This document shows positions 9,469 through 18,239 of a stretch of 64,000 nucleotides of DNA, piece by piece; position 1 is the stretch's first letter, and each line of letters starts with the position of its first letter. The notes below the pieces were generated by a model. That model saw only the letters and a program-made list of their open reading frames with translations. It made no database searches and had not been told where the DNA came from. The position numbers were made by a program, and so were the translations under genes. Location: contig JACRMT010000004.1 in NCBI GenBank assembly GCA_016214855.1, positions 434,001 through 498,000 of the forward strand, in the 5' to 3' direction. The DNA comes from Nitrospirota bacterium. GTDB taxonomy: Bacteria; Nitrospirota; Thermodesulfovibrionia; Thermodesulfovibrionales; UBA6898.

Positions 9469-11028
9469 ATGACAGAAGGGCATCTTTTTGACATGGCAGG
9501 GAATGTTTCAGGCAAAATTATTTCCAGCTCTGACTCCCACTGTAATATTGATATCCCTTCCCCCTGTGCTGTGGTTATATTCGGGGCTTCAGGTGATCTC
9601 ACCAAAAGGAAGATAATCCCATCGCTCTATCGGCTCTTTGCGATTAATCTGCTTCCGGATCCCTTCTTTGTAATTGGAACTGCCCGAACTCAGCTCGGTG
9701 ACAACGACTTCAGAGAATCGATGAGGGAAGCAGTAAAAGAAGCTGTCCCCAAGGACTTCTCAGAGAGCTCCTGGCTGACTTTTTCTGAAATGCTTCATTA
9801 TCACCGCGTCGAATACGACGTGCAGTATACCTATGCAGGGTTGAAGGACAAGCTGCTGATTCTTGAGAAAGAACATGGCACTGGTGGAAACAGAATATAT
9901 TATCTTGCCACCCCACCCACTGTTTATGAGCCGGTCATCGAAAACCTCGGGATAGCAGGGCTATCGAAGGAAGATGGGGGATACAGGCATATCGTTGTAG
10001 AAAAGCCTATCGGCAGTGATCTTGAGTCGGCTGTGCATCTGAACAAGACACTTGCCGCATTTTTTACCGAGCGCCAGATATATCGCATGGACCATTATCT
10101 CGCAAAAGAGACTGTCCAGAACATCCTGATGTTCAGGTTCGCCAATTCGATATTTGAGCCGATATGGAACAGTCGATATATCGACCATGTTCAGATTACT
10201 GCCTCTGAGACCCTCGGCGTCGAGCACAGGGCTGGATATTACGAGAAGGCCGGCGTGGTACGAGATATGTTTCAGAACCACATCTTCCAGCTTCTTGCCT
10301 TGACGGCAATGGAACCACCTGCGCTCTTTGATGCCGATCGGGTAAGAGATGAAAAAGTGAAGGTCTTCAGGTCTATCCGACCCTTCCAGCTTGACAGCCT
10401 CAATACGCAGGTTGTAGTCGGGCAGTATGGGAAAGGAACTATAAACGGAAAAGAGGCAGTTGCTTACCGGGATGAGTCCGGCGTATTCCCTGAATCAACA
10501 ACACCTACTTATGCAGCGCTTAAAGTTCATGTGGATAATTGGAGATGGAAAGGAGTTCCCTTCTATCTCCGGTCGGGAAAGAGGCTGCGTTCACGGAAAG
10601 CGGAGATTGCTATTCATTTCAAACCGGTGCCTCATCTTATGTTTTCTCATGCGATTGAAGATGGCATTGAGCCGAATGTATTGATTCTCAGGGTCCAGCC
10701 GGATGAGGGCATAGGGATCCATTTTCAGGCAAAAAACCCAGGTTCAAAGGTATGTCTCAATACCGTCCTTATGAACTTCTCATACCAGAATGTTTCTCTG
10801 CTCGATGGCTATGAGCGGGTGCTGCTCGACTGCATGCAAGGGGATCAGATGTTATTCGTGCGTTCTGACGGCGTGCAGCAGACATGGACATTATTGACTC
10901 CCCTGATAGATAAATTGACGGCAGCTGTACGACCCAATGAATTTCCTAACTACGAATCAGGCTCTTCAGGTCCCGCTGCTGCAGAGGATCTCATGAAGAG
11001 AGACGGCAGGGTATGGAGACCTCTCTGA
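9469..11028 (+). CDS. zwf: Glucose-6-phosphate 1-dehydrogenase
   Basis: 519 aa. First step of the oxidative pentose phosphate pathway. The dinucleotide-binding motif GASGDLTKRK lies at about 35-44, and the active-site RMDHYLAKE (with His) at about 204-212. An N-terminal extension of about 30 residues precedes the usual start. The gene begins two bases after gnd ends and overlaps pgl by 16 bases. Confidence 0.97.
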   Translation: MTEGHLFDMAGNVSGKIISSSDSHCNIDIPSPCAVVIFGASGDLTKRKIIPSLYRLFAINLLPDPFFVIGTARTQLGDNDFRESMREAVKEAVPKDFSESSWLTFSEMLHYHRVEYDVQYTYAGLKDKLLILEKEHGTGGNRIYYLATPPTVYEPVIENLGIAGLSKEDGGYRHIVVEKPIGSDLESAVHLNKTLAAFFTERQIYRMDHYLAKETVQNILMFRFANSIFEPIWNSRYIDHVQITASETLGVEHRAGYYEKAGVVRDMFQNHIFQLLALTAMEPPALFDADRVRDEKVKVFRSIRPFQLDSLNTQVVVGQYGKGTINGKEAVAYRDESGVFPESTTPTYAALKVHVDNWRWKGVPFYLRSGKRLRSRKAEIAIHFKPVPHLMFSHAIEDGIEPNVLILRVQPDEGIGIHFQAKNPGSKVCLNTVLMNFSYQNVSLLDGYERVLLDCMQGDQMLFVRSDGVQQTWTLLTPLIDKLTAAVRPNEFPNYESGSSGPAAAEDLMKRDGRVWRPL

Positions 11029-11753
11029 AAGACGATATCCGAATATTGCCTGATCCGGAAAGTTTGGCTCATGCAGCGGCAACCATTTTTGCAGATGCTG
11101 CTAAGCAAGCCATTGCAGCTCATGACAGATTTTCTGTAGCGCTTTCGGGAGGTTCGACTCCACGACAGCTGTTCCGAATACTCGGTTCAGACTATCGTAA
11201 TTCGATCAGGTGGGACTCAGTTCATCTTTTTTGGACCGACGAACGAGCTGTACCGCCGCAGCATGAGCAGAGCAATTACAGACTTGCACATGATGAACTG
11301 ATCTCAAAAGTAGCGATACCTTACAATAACATCCATCGGATACAGGGGGAACTCGCTCCTTCCGGGGCGGCAAAAGAGTATGAAAAGGAACTTCGACACC
11401 ACTTTGGCGACCATGACATACCGGTATTTGATCTCATTCTTCTCGGTCTCGGACAGGATGGACATACTGCTTCTCTCTTCCCGGAATCAGAGGCATTGCT
11501 GGAAAAGGACCATCTTGTTGCTCCTTCATATTCTAAGTCCGCTGATAACTGGAGAGTTACATTGACCTTACCGGTTCTGAACAATGCAGCGAATATAGTC
11601 TTTCTCATAGCAGGAAAGTCAAAGGTCAGTATTATCAATGAGATTTTTTCAAGAGGAAGAGGACATCTTTATCCCGCCGGTCAGATCAATCCCGCAAAAG
11701 GCCACATTACCTGGCTTCTGGACAGAGAATCGGCATCTGAGCTGCAGAGATGA
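11013..11753 (+). CDS. pgl: 6-phosphogluconolactonase
   Basis: 246 aa, DevB/Pgl type. It hydrolyses 6-phosphogluconolactone. Signatures: ALSGGSTPRQLF (about 43-54), FWTDERAVPPQHEQSNY (about 71-87) and LGLGQDGHTASLFP (about 145-158). It has a 4-base ATGA overlap with the next gene. Confidence 0.95.
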   Translation: METSLKDDIRILPDPESLAHAAATIFADAAKQAIAAHDRFSVALSGGSTPRQLFRILGSDYRNSIRWDSVHLFWTDERAVPPQHEQSNYRLAHDELISKVAIPYNNIHRIQGELAPSGAAKEYEKELRHHFGDHDIPVFDLILLGLGQDGHTASLFPESEALLEKDHLVAPSYSKSADNWRVTLTLPVLNNAANIVFLIAGKSKVSIINEIFSRGRGHLYPAGQINPAKGHITWLLDRESASELQR

Positions 11754-12424
11754 TCTCAGTAATTATCCCTGCGCTTAATGAAGAGAGAACTATTGAAAAA
11801 TGCATCGTAGAGATACGTCACGAAAGCTGTGACCTTGAGATTATTGTTGCCGATGGCGGTAGCAGCGATAAGACGGGAGAGATCGCCTCAGGCTGCTCGG
11901 AAGTGGCTGTAGTTACTTCGAGAAAAGGTAGGGGGCTACAGTTGAATGCAGGCGCTGCTGCTGCTACAGGCGATATTCTTCTCTTCCTTCATGCTGACAC
12001 CACCCTTGAAAAGGGCTGGTCACAAAGCATTCTTAAAAGCCTCGATGAGAATTCTGTGGTTGGTGGGGCTTTTACTTTCGCCGTTAACAATCCTTCCTGG
12101 AAATATAGACTTCTAGAGGCATGGGTAAAACTGCGCTGCACCCTCTGCGAATTACCATACGGTGACCAGGCCATATTCATAAGAAAGGATCTTTTCCATA
12201 AACTGAACGGGTATCAGAATATCCCTCTTATGGAAGATGTTGAGCTCATCGAGAAAATGAAAAGAACCGGTAAAATAACCATTCTTGACAAGAAGGCCTT
12301 CACTTCAGAAAGACGATGGAGCAATAAAGGACTTATCAGGACGGCAGCAATTAATCAGCTAACCATGATGCTCTATAAGCTTGGCGTAAGTCCTGAGGCA
12401 CTATTTCGACTCTATTACCGATGA
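11750..12424 (+). CDS. Glycosyltransferase, TIGR04283-type (arsenosugar-associated)
   Basis: 224 aa GT-A family 2 enzyme beginning ISVIIPALNEERTIEKCI, with VADGGSSDKT (about 35-44), the metal-binding FLHADT (about 77-82) and a conserved ERRWSNKG segment (about 183). This fits the short glycosyltransferases annotated TIGR04283, usually paired with the TIGR04282 protein encoded next. The arsenosugar role assigned to the pair in databases rests on context; here the context is central carbon metabolism, so the true product is open. Confidence 0.8.
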   Translation: MISVIIPALNEERTIEKCIVEIRHESCDLEIIVADGGSSDKTGEIASGCSEVAVVTSRKGRGLQLNAGAAAATGDILLFLHADTTLEKGWSQSILKSLDENSVVGGAFTFAVNNPSWKYRLLEAWVKLRCTLCELPYGDQAIFIRKDLFHKLNGYQNIPLMEDVELIEKMKRTGKITILDKKAFTSERRWSNKGLIRTAAINQLTMMLYKLGVSPEALFRLYYR

Positions 12425-13026
12425 CCACGAAGAATTACTACGGCATCATGATAAAGTATCCAGAGCCGGGCAAAGTCAAGACTCGACTGGCCCATGAAAT
12501 CGGTAAGGTCAGGGCCTCTGCAGTATGCAAACATATAGCCGAGCAGGTTTTGAGAAATACAGCTCCCTCTGAAGATGATCGATACAGCCGAATTGTCTTT
12601 ATTGATCCGCCGGAAAGGGAAGATGACTTCCAGGGCTGGCTGCCGGGGGAGCAGTTTGCAGGTCAGCAAGGCAGCGACCTTGGTGAGCGGATGGACAATG
12701 CTATCAGACATCTTCTATCCAGAGGGACAGAAAAAGCTGTTATTACCGGTGCTGACATCCCTGATTTGAGCTGCGATATCATCATGCAGGCCTTCAAAAA
12801 ACTCGATCATGTGGATGTTGTAATAGGTCCCGCTGCAGACGGAGGGTACTATCTCATCGGAATGAAGTCACCCATGACTGAACTCTTTCGCAACGTGTCC
12901 TGGAGTACCGGGAATGTTTTCTCTGAGACGGTTAAGACTCTTCAGCGGTCAGGCAAAAGCTATGGAGTTCTCCCTATCCTTTCAGATCTTGACACGATTG
13001 CAGATCTTAATCGCGTTCTCAAATAG
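12421..13026 (+). CDS. TIGR04282-type glycosyltransferase (DUF2064)
   Basis: 201 aa with a nucleotidyl/glycosyl-transferase-like fold: MIKYPEPGKVKTRLA near the N terminus, GERMDNAI (about 88), ITGADIPDL (about 108-116) and GPAADGGYYLIGM (about 138-150). It partners the preceding glycosyltransferase (4-base overlap). Last gene of the ten-gene plus-strand run from 3495. Confidence 0.8.
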   Translation: MTTKNYYGIMIKYPEPGKVKTRLAHEIGKVRASAVCKHIAEQVLRNTAPSEDDRYSRIVFIDPPEREDDFQGWLPGEQFAGQQGSDLGERMDNAIRHLLSRGTEKAVITGADIPDLSCDIIMQAFKKLDHVDVVIGPAADGGYYLIGMKSPMTELFRNVSWSTGNVFSETVKTLQRSGKSYGVLPILSDLDTIADLNRVLK

Positions 13027-13053
13027 TCAAGAGCTGCTGCGTTGGAATTGAAG

Positions 13054-13260
13054 CTAACTCAGCTTATCAATGGCCAGCATCATCGCCCCACAGCTCCTTG
13101 AGTCGTCGGTCACGACCGCAGCTGGTACGATAGTATTTATAACGAATCCGGCTCTTCTTGTAGGATACTCCTCTGCAGGGTAGAACTCTGTGCCCTGCAC
13201 AATCTCATTTACAACAGGCTCCAAAAAAAAGTCATGTTGTAATCCAAAGACGATAGGATA
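13054..13260 (-). pseudogene. Coding-like fragment without a start
   Basis: An open frame of 68 codons between an in-frame TGA and a TAG, with no usable ATG and a coding-like composition (contains EPVVNEIVQGTEFYPAEEYP and VVTDDSRSCGAMMLAIDKLS). The first segment is faintly like the C-terminal EI..FYPAE.Y region of MsrA-type proteins, but I would not assign it. The rest of the 13027-13355 gap holds only the hairpin at 13268-13305. Confidence 0.35.
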
Positions 13261-13267
13261 TCAGGTG

Positions 13268-13305
13268 ACCTCCCCAAGCACTTTATTTTTCGTGCTTAGG
13301 GAGGT
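13268..13305. terminator. Strong hairpin downstream of the pentose-phosphate operon
   Basis: 14-base arms ACCTCCCCAAGCAC and GTGCTTAGGGAGGT pair with a single mismatch around a T-rich 10-base loop. There is no T-run after either arm, so it may be a terminator of uncertain direction or a remnant repeat. Confidence 0.4.
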
Positions 13306-13355
13306 AATCCCAGGTAAAAAGGACGCTTCGTACATATTAAATACATCAGTTAACT

Positions 13356-13727
13356 TTAAATGGTTTGCTTGATCGAAGTTACCGTAACTTCAAGAACACG
13401 AGTTAAAAAGGAGAATTTAGACTTCATCATGTCATATTCTGAACCTGAAGGTATGAATTTTGCTATTCCTTCAATCAAGAAACCACACCCTTGTCCCATG
13501 CGCCCTGCTACTTCTTTACTCCCGACAGTGAGCAAAACTTTATTACTCTGAAGTACTTTTTTTTCTGTCTTTCTCATCGCATAAGCAGGAATTAGCAGCC
13601 TTCCGTCGTTTGGGCTCACAAGATAGCTATTCCAGGTATTAACCACGTGAGCCTCATTGTCAGCGCATGAAACTATTGAAACAACGCCTTCCTTACCTAT
13701 TACCTCCAAAAACTTGTCTGTGAACAT
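13356..13727 (-). CDS. Pyridoxamine 5'-phosphate oxidase-like FMN-binding protein
   Basis: 123 aa, split-barrel flavin-binding type. It begins with a short helix (MFTDKFLEVIGKEG), then the strands VVSIVSCADNEAHVVNTWNSYL and DGRLLIPAYAMRKTEKKV typical of small PNPOx-like proteins. Substrate unknown. It is divergent from the Rrf2 remnant at 13724, and the two overlap by a few bases, which shows that the 5' end of the Rrf2 gene has been lost. Confidence 0.7.
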   Translation of the reverse strand: MFTDKFLEVIGKEGVVSIVSCADNEAHVVNTWNSYLVSPNDGRLLIPAYAMRKTEKKVLQSNKVLLTVGSKEVAGRMGQGCGFLIEGIAKFIPSGSEYDMMKSKFSFLTRVLEVTVTSIKQTI

Positions 13728-14074
13728 GCTTATGTTCCTCCGGAATTGTCCGATCTATTGCCGGCGTTAAGGGGGGGTACGAGTTGGCAAAAAGAGCGGA
13801 AGATGTCTCCTTCTGGGATATTATAGAGGCAATTGAAGGGGCGTCTCATCTATTTCGATGTGCAGAGATTCGCAAGAAGAACATTTTTGTCACGAATCCC
13901 AGAATATATACGGATAAGTGTCCTTGCTTAATAAAGGTGGTTATGCAGGAAGCAGAGGAGCTGATGCGAGACAAACTAAGGAAAAAGTCACTTCGTTGGT
14001 TGTACGGACAAGTACATAAGGATTTCTCAGTAGAGAAAAAAAAGGCAATAGCTGGTTGGTCAAAAGAGTTATAG
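13724..14074 (+). pseudogene. Rrf2-family regulator lacking its N-terminal helix-turn-helix
   Basis: The open frame from 13724 reads through GIVRSIAGVKGGYELAKRAE (from 13742) and IIEAIEG...LFRC, the wing and linker of Rrf2/IscR-type regulators. The family's N-terminal recognition helix (about 40 residues) is missing, and a divergent PNPOx-like gene occupies that space. A TTG at 13784 is the only start-like codon. It is probably nonfunctional as a DNA-binding protein. Confidence 0.65.
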
Positions 14075-14173
14075 CCTTCCAGCAATCGCTTCAACGCGAT
14101 ATTCAGGCTAAGCACGTCCAGGAAACAGCGGAAGTCGGGTTTCAAAAGTTGAATAAGATGTCTTATGTAGCTT

Positions 14174-14314
14174 CTATTTAATGCCCTGATGACAACCAGC
14201 GCGTCCACAGCGACGCGCCAAAGGGCGGCGCGTTACGCGCATTCTTTTCCAGTTGTGTCTTTGTACCCCTCGCCCGGACAACAGGATTCCCCAGAATATG
14301 GTTGTATATTTCAT
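14174..14314 (-). CDS. Small ORF after the YHS gene, probably truncated
   Basis: 46 codons starting MKYTTIFWGILLS, with a perfect AGGAGG eight bases before the ATG and only 12 bases after the YHS stop. The start looks like an export signal; the remainder is Arg-rich and lies over a GC-rich stretch (14195-14240), as if the original gene was cut by a rearrangement. No homologue recognised. Confidence 0.4.
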   Translation of the reverse strand: MKYTTIFWGILLSGRGVQRHNWKRMRVTRRPLARRCGRAGCHQGIK

Positions 14315-14326
14315 TTAAGACCTCCT

Positions 14327-14845
14327 TTATTTCTTGCGAAGCATTCGGGGCCAGTTCTCGTCAGCCTTCTTTATATATGCCTGCATATCTTTCTCCCACA
14401 ACATCTGGACATCTTTGTTGAGATTCAGATACAGTCTGTCCTCAAAGATGGTCCATGAAGCAGGGTCGATATCAGCGGTTTTCCCCTGACTGACAGCATA
14501 AGCACAGTACCCCCCATACATGGGCGCATATTTTTCAGCATCTTTTTTGAACATTTCAAGGTGAGCTGAACTGGCAAATCTCCATACTGCACCCTTCCAG
14601 ACATACTTGAATTCAGACATTCCCTCGATTGGTCTCTTGTCGGTGAAATATGCAACTGGGTCATAACCTTTGATCGCTAACCCTTCATCAGTTACATTGA
14701 CAGGAGGGACGGATACGCTTTTAACACAAGAAAATAGAGTATAGAAAATGGCAATGGCTATAAGAAGACCTCTTGTCCATGCACTCAAATTCAAATTGTT
14801 GTCCTCATTTCGCCCCCCTGAAACTTCGAAATCCTGATTTTTCAT
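14327..14845 (-). CDS. YHS domain membrane-anchored protein
   Basis: 172 aa: an N-terminal membrane segment (about 25-45, with a Cys at the end that could be a lipid site) followed by a YHS-type domain (GLAIKGYDPVAYFTDKRPIEG at 66-86, then WRFASSAHLEMFKKDAEKYAPMYGGYCAYAVSQG). YHS domains are small metal-linked modules often found near copper or haem proteins; here a di-haem peroxidase gene lies upstream on the same strand. Confidence 0.85.
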   Translation of the reverse strand: MKNQDFEVSGGRNEDNNLNLSAWTRGLLIAIAIFYTLFSCVKSVSVPPVNVTDEGLAIKGYDPVAYFTDKRPIEGMSEFKYVWKGAVWRFASSAHLEMFKKDAEKYAPMYGGYCAYAVSQGKTADIDPASWTIFEDRLYLNLNKDVQMLWEKDMQAYIKKADENWPRMLRKK

Positions 14846-15025
14846 TCAGGATGTATTACATAGTTATTTTATACGATATTAGCTGAATATGTGCAAATGC
14901 GGCGCTTAAGATCAGATCTCAATCTTCCTGTACGAAAAATAGAATAGTTAAAGAGCAACCGGTGGACTTTAGTCCGGGACTAATAATAGATTGTTTGTCT
15001 ATTTAGAATCGGGGGTTGGCGTTCT

Positions 15026-16294
15026 TTATTTCGGAAAACTCAGGGGACCGCTTAGTGTTCGGAGAAACGCCTCTATTTTTGCAAGTTCGCTATCTGTAAG
15101 AGACTGGTGCTCAAGTTCTCTGCTGGTGCTTTTCCTATAGAATTGCAGGACATCAGAAAGCGTTTTCAGTTGTCCCCGGTGCATGTACGGAGCCCGATCA
15201 GCAACGTTACGAAGAGTCGGTGTTTTGAATGCTCCGACATGCTTTGCCTTATTCTTATCGATGAAGCTCAGCTCAGCGCATTCCTCAGGCTTCGCATCGC
15301 TGTACTTTCCGAAACAGTTGAACTCATCGTTCAGGACCTTATCAATGCCTTCAGCCCTTCCCTTATCTGTCCGGTTTTTCAGCCCGATATTATGAAAACT
15401 ACTATTCGTAAAAAGTGGGCCCATGTGGCAGTTTGTGCATTTTGCCTTGCCGATAAAGAGACTGAGACCTTCCACTGCCTCCTGACTAATAATTTGTGCT
15501 CCTTCCCGGTTCTCCCTTACTACTGCTTCAACATAACGATCAAAAGGTGCCGGCTGGGGCAGGATCTGCCTCTCATAGGCAGCAATTGCCTTCCCTATGT
15601 TGACATAGATTCTGTTAACCGATTCCCTGTCCCCAGGTTTCATAGCATTCCATAGCTTGAGTGCAACTGGATTTCCCGTTCCAGGACTTGCCTTCGGCGG
15701 ACAACTCTGATGATCTATCTTCGGCAGCTTCCCGAAGATATCCTCGTATTCCTTCTTGTATTTGCTAATGATAAGGTGCGCGCACAGGGATCGGGTAAAG
15801 CCATGTTCCACGGAGCTTTCGATCGGTCCGATTGCCTGGGACCAAAGGCTATCCTTCCTGCCATCCCAGAAAAACCACGCATTATAGGCAGTCCCGATTA
15901 TAGGCATGGTCCTCCGGGTTGTCGTCCCCATGCCTTTTGCTAATGGTAATTTATCAGTAAAGCTCTCTGCCGGAATATGGCAGGTTGCACAGGATACTTT
16001 CCCGTTGGCACTGAAGCTCACATCAAAAAAAAGCTTTTTCCCGAACGCTACAGCTCTTGAATCCTCAGTGTAGGCATTGGAAGGATCCTTTGGTAACGGA
16101 GGAAGGGCAGAAAGCGAAAGGGAGCGAAGAGTCCTTATTTCCTCTTCGCTCCACTTATGCATTTCTGGTAGAGACTTAGCTTCTGCAGAAACCCGTACCG
16201 CCACATGCAAAACAGACAGAATGACCGTTATGAATACAACAATAATTGTTGCGGTCCTGATAGAGAGAACATTCCGACAGTTTCGCATATTCAT
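15026..16294 (-). CDS. Di-haem cytochrome c peroxidase (MauG/CcpA family)
   Basis: 422 aa, exported. A signal segment (about 10-38) is followed by two c-type haem motifs, CATCH (about 100) and CTNCH (about 285), in the usual spacing. It also has the family motifs FDVSFSANGKVSCATCH and KTPTLRNVADRAPYMHRGQ. It reduces hydrogen peroxide in the periplasm, or performs a MauG-like oxidation. It starts ten bases after the Cys-repeat protein gene stops, so the two are probably co-transcribed. Confidence 0.93.
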   Translation of the reverse strand: MNMRNCRNVLSIRTATIIVVFITVILSVLHVAVRVSAEAKSLPEMHKWSEEEIRTLRSLSLSALPPLPKDPSNAYTEDSRAVAFGKKLFFDVSFSANGKVSCATCHIPAESFTDKLPLAKGMGTTTRRTMPIIGTAYNAWFFWDGRKDSLWSQAIGPIESSVEHGFTRSLCAHLIISKYKKEYEDIFGKLPKIDHQSCPPKASPGTGNPVALKLWNAMKPGDRESVNRIYVNIGKAIAAYERQILPQPAPFDRYVEAVVRENREGAQIISQEAVEGLSLFIGKAKCTNCHMGPLFTNSSFHNIGLKNRTDKGRAEGIDKVLNDEFNCFGKYSDAKPEECAELSFIDKNKAKHVGAFKTPTLRNVADRAPYMHRGQLKTLSDVLQFYRKSTSRELEHQSLTDSELAKIEAFLRTLSGPLSFPK

Positions 16295-16304
16295 CCCGGC
16301 TGGG

Positions 16305-17180
16305 TTACTTGACCTGAATATTGAAGGTTACGCTATCAGTCTTGTCTCCAGCTTTGATATCAAAGGTCATCCTCCACCAGCCGAGCATGCTGAATTTGAT
16401 GCCCTCAATAAGACAGGTGCCGTCAGAGGTATTCTTAGTCACTTTTGGCACGGTCGGCAGGCCATGACCGTGCTCGGGCATTTCACCGCTGACTGTTATC
16501 TCAGCGTCTTTCACTGCCTGTCCTTCAGCTGTCTCCACCTTGAGCTTCCAGGAGATGATCTTGTTCACAGGAATCTCGCCAGTGTACGTCGCCTTGAATA
16601 GCCCATCCTTTGATTTCATGGTTGTCGCATAGTCTGCATCGGATGTTGGTTTTAATTTTGCTTCGTCGCCAAGAGCACAATGGCTGCACTTACAATCTTT
16701 TCCGCACTTGCAGCCGCCGTTACCTTTCCCCTTGCAGTTACAGGTACCTTTACCAGTCTTGCAGTGATCACAGGTGCAACCCTTGCCGCATGCGCAACCC
16801 TTTTCTCCTGCCTTGCATGTACACTCGCCTTTGCCGGTTTTGCAGTGTTCGCATTTGCAGTCCTTGCCACAGTTGCAACCCTTACCATCTAAGCTGCAGT
16901 TACAATTTTTTCCTGCCTTACCTTTTTTCCCCTTAGCGCAATGACCACAATTGCAGTCTTTACCACACTGGCAATCGCCCTTGGCACTGACTTTACACTG
17001 ACACGTTCCCTTGCCGGTTTTGCAATGTTCACAGTTGCAGTCTTTTCCGCACTTGCAGTCCTTGCCGTCACCCTTACACTGGCATTTTGGCGCAGCATCA
17101 GCGAAGTCAAACACCTGTGTCAATGACATTGATCCGAGAAATACAACCGCCAACAGCACAATCATCATTTTTCTAAACAT
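16305..17180 (-). CDS. Exported protein with five metallothionein-like Cys repeats and a YtkA-like C-terminal domain
   Basis: 291 aa from the ATG at 17180, which follows AAGGAGG at proper spacing; a longer in-frame start has no such site. Signal peptide 1-30 (ends ADAAPK). Residues 33-168 hold five tandem repeats of the form C-x-C-x(6-7)-C-x-C-x3-C-x-C-x-H-C, joined by KTGKG-type linkers. That gives 35 Cys and five His in about 136 residues. Residues about 175-291 form a beta-rich domain with EMPEHGHGLPTVP, like FixH/YtkA-type periplasmic modules that often occur with copper proteins. Probable role: binding soft metal ions (copper, zinc, cadmium) outside the cytoplasm. I know no described protein with this architecture. 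A GTA-N8-TAC site lies 173 bases upstream. Confidence 0.85.
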   Translation of the reverse strand: MFRKMMIVLLAVVFLGSMSLTQVFDFADAAPKCQCKGDGKDCKCGKDCNCEHCKTGKGTCQCKVSAKGDCQCGKDCNCGHCAKGKKGKAGKNCNCSLDGKGCNCGKDCKCEHCKTGKGECTCKAGEKGCACGKGCTCDHCKTGKGTCNCKGKGNGGCKCGKDCKCSHCALGDEAKLKPTSDADYATTMKSKDGLFKATYTGEIPVNKIISWKLKVETAEGQAVKDAEITVSGEMPEHGHGLPTVPKVTKNTSDGTCLIEGIKFSMLGWWRMTFDIKAGDKTDSVTFNIQVK

Positions 17181-17352
17181 GTACATCCTCCTTAGAGTAT
17201 TTGATTCGACATTTACAAGCCCTACGATTTTTTCCATATGACGCATCATTCTCTTGAGCCATCCAAGTCTGTTTGCAATCATGGAACAGCGTTCTTTCAT
17301 CTGAGAGACTGCCTATTGGTAAAATACTATCAGAAATAGCATCAATAATTAT

Positions 17353-17366
17353 GTATGCAAGCTTAC
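17353..17366. promoter_or_regulatory. GTA-N8-TAC palindrome, site 3
   Basis: GTATG-CAAG-CTTAC lies upstream of the Cys-repeat gene (start 17180, minus) and just after lgt. It is one of the six similar intergenic sites. Confidence 0.45.
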
Positions 17367-17393
17367 ACATTATCGGGAATCATGATAAACAAG

Positions 17394-18185
17394 TCACTGA
17401 GATTGACTCTCATTCCTCAGTCTAAGCCCATAATTAATCATCGTTCCCGTGAGCATCATCCCTATGCTCAGGATCTGGCCCATCGTCAGAAGTCCGATAA
17501 CAAATCCGACTTGCGCGTCAGGTTCCCTTAAGAATTCGATAAGAAAACGGAATAGGCCATAAAGGATGAGGAAGCGGGATGTGAGACCGCCAGTTCTTGT
17601 CCCTCTATCCCTGGCGACCCATAGGATGATGAAAAGAAGCACCCCTTCGAGCAGGAATTCATAGAGCTGCGAAGGATGCCTTGGCATAGACCCGCCGCCC
17701 GGAAAGACCATCGCCCAGGGAACAGAGGTGACCCTGCCGTAAAGTTCAGCGTTTATGAAGTTTCCGATCCTGCCGAGTCCGAGCCCGATCGGGACGGTTA
17801 CAATCACGAGGTCGGCGGTCTGCCAGAAACTGACCTTCGCCTTCCTGCTGAAAATAATACCGGCGATAACACTACCGACAAGCCCGCCATGGAAGGACAT
17901 GCCCCCGTGCCAAACAGCGAAAGCCTCAAGTGGTTCGCGGAGATACGTATCGAGATCATAGAAGACGATGTAACCGACGCGTGCCCCAATCATGAGGCCA
18001 ACGATGAGAAAGGAGTAGAGAGAATCCACAAAGTCACGTGAGACGGGAAGTCTGTTTTTGCTGATTTGAAGCTTTACGAGCAGATAAGACGATGCGAATC
18101 CGAGGAGATACATCATTCCGTACCACCTTACTGCAAAGGGACCAATTCTCACGATCTCGGGACTTATGTCGGGATAAGGGATCAG
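17394..18185 (-). CDS. lgt: Prolipoprotein diacylglyceryl transferase, probable CTG start
   Basis: Inner-membrane enzyme that attaches diacylglycerol to the lipobox Cys of prolipoproteins. Seven or so membrane segments; family motifs WYGMMYLLGF, the HGGMSFHGGL segment with the catalytic His, and GRIGNFINAELYGR. The conventional GTG at 18152 has no ribosome-binding site and would cut into the conserved N terminus. An in-frame extension to CTG at 18185 gives LIPYPDISPEIVRIGP, which matches the family's start, and AAGGAG lies seven bases before it. I therefore choose CTG. Confidence 0.9.
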   Translation of the reverse strand: MIPYPDISPEIVRIGPFAVRWYGMMYLLGFASSYLLVKLQISKNRLPVSRDFVDSLYSFLIVGLMIGARVGYIVFYDLDTYLREPLEAFAVWHGGMSFHGGLVGSVIAGIIFSRKAKVSFWQTADLVIVTVPIGLGLGRIGNFINAELYGRVTSVPWAMVFPGGGSMPRHPSQLYEFLLEGVLLFIILWVARDRGTRTGGLTSRFLILYGLFRFLIEFLREPDAQVGFVIGLLTMGQILSIGMMLTGTMINYGLRLRNESQSQ

Positions 18186-18239
18186 ATTACTTCTCCTTAC
18201 GGACCTGCTCGGTTAAGTTAAGTCTATCACGCCTGTAAT

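Noticed and set aside
16640-17110. Regular DNA repeats that could be taken for a CRISPR array or satellite
   Set aside because: The repeats follow codon phase of the Cys-repeat protein, vary at third positions and have no spacers; they are coding repeats.
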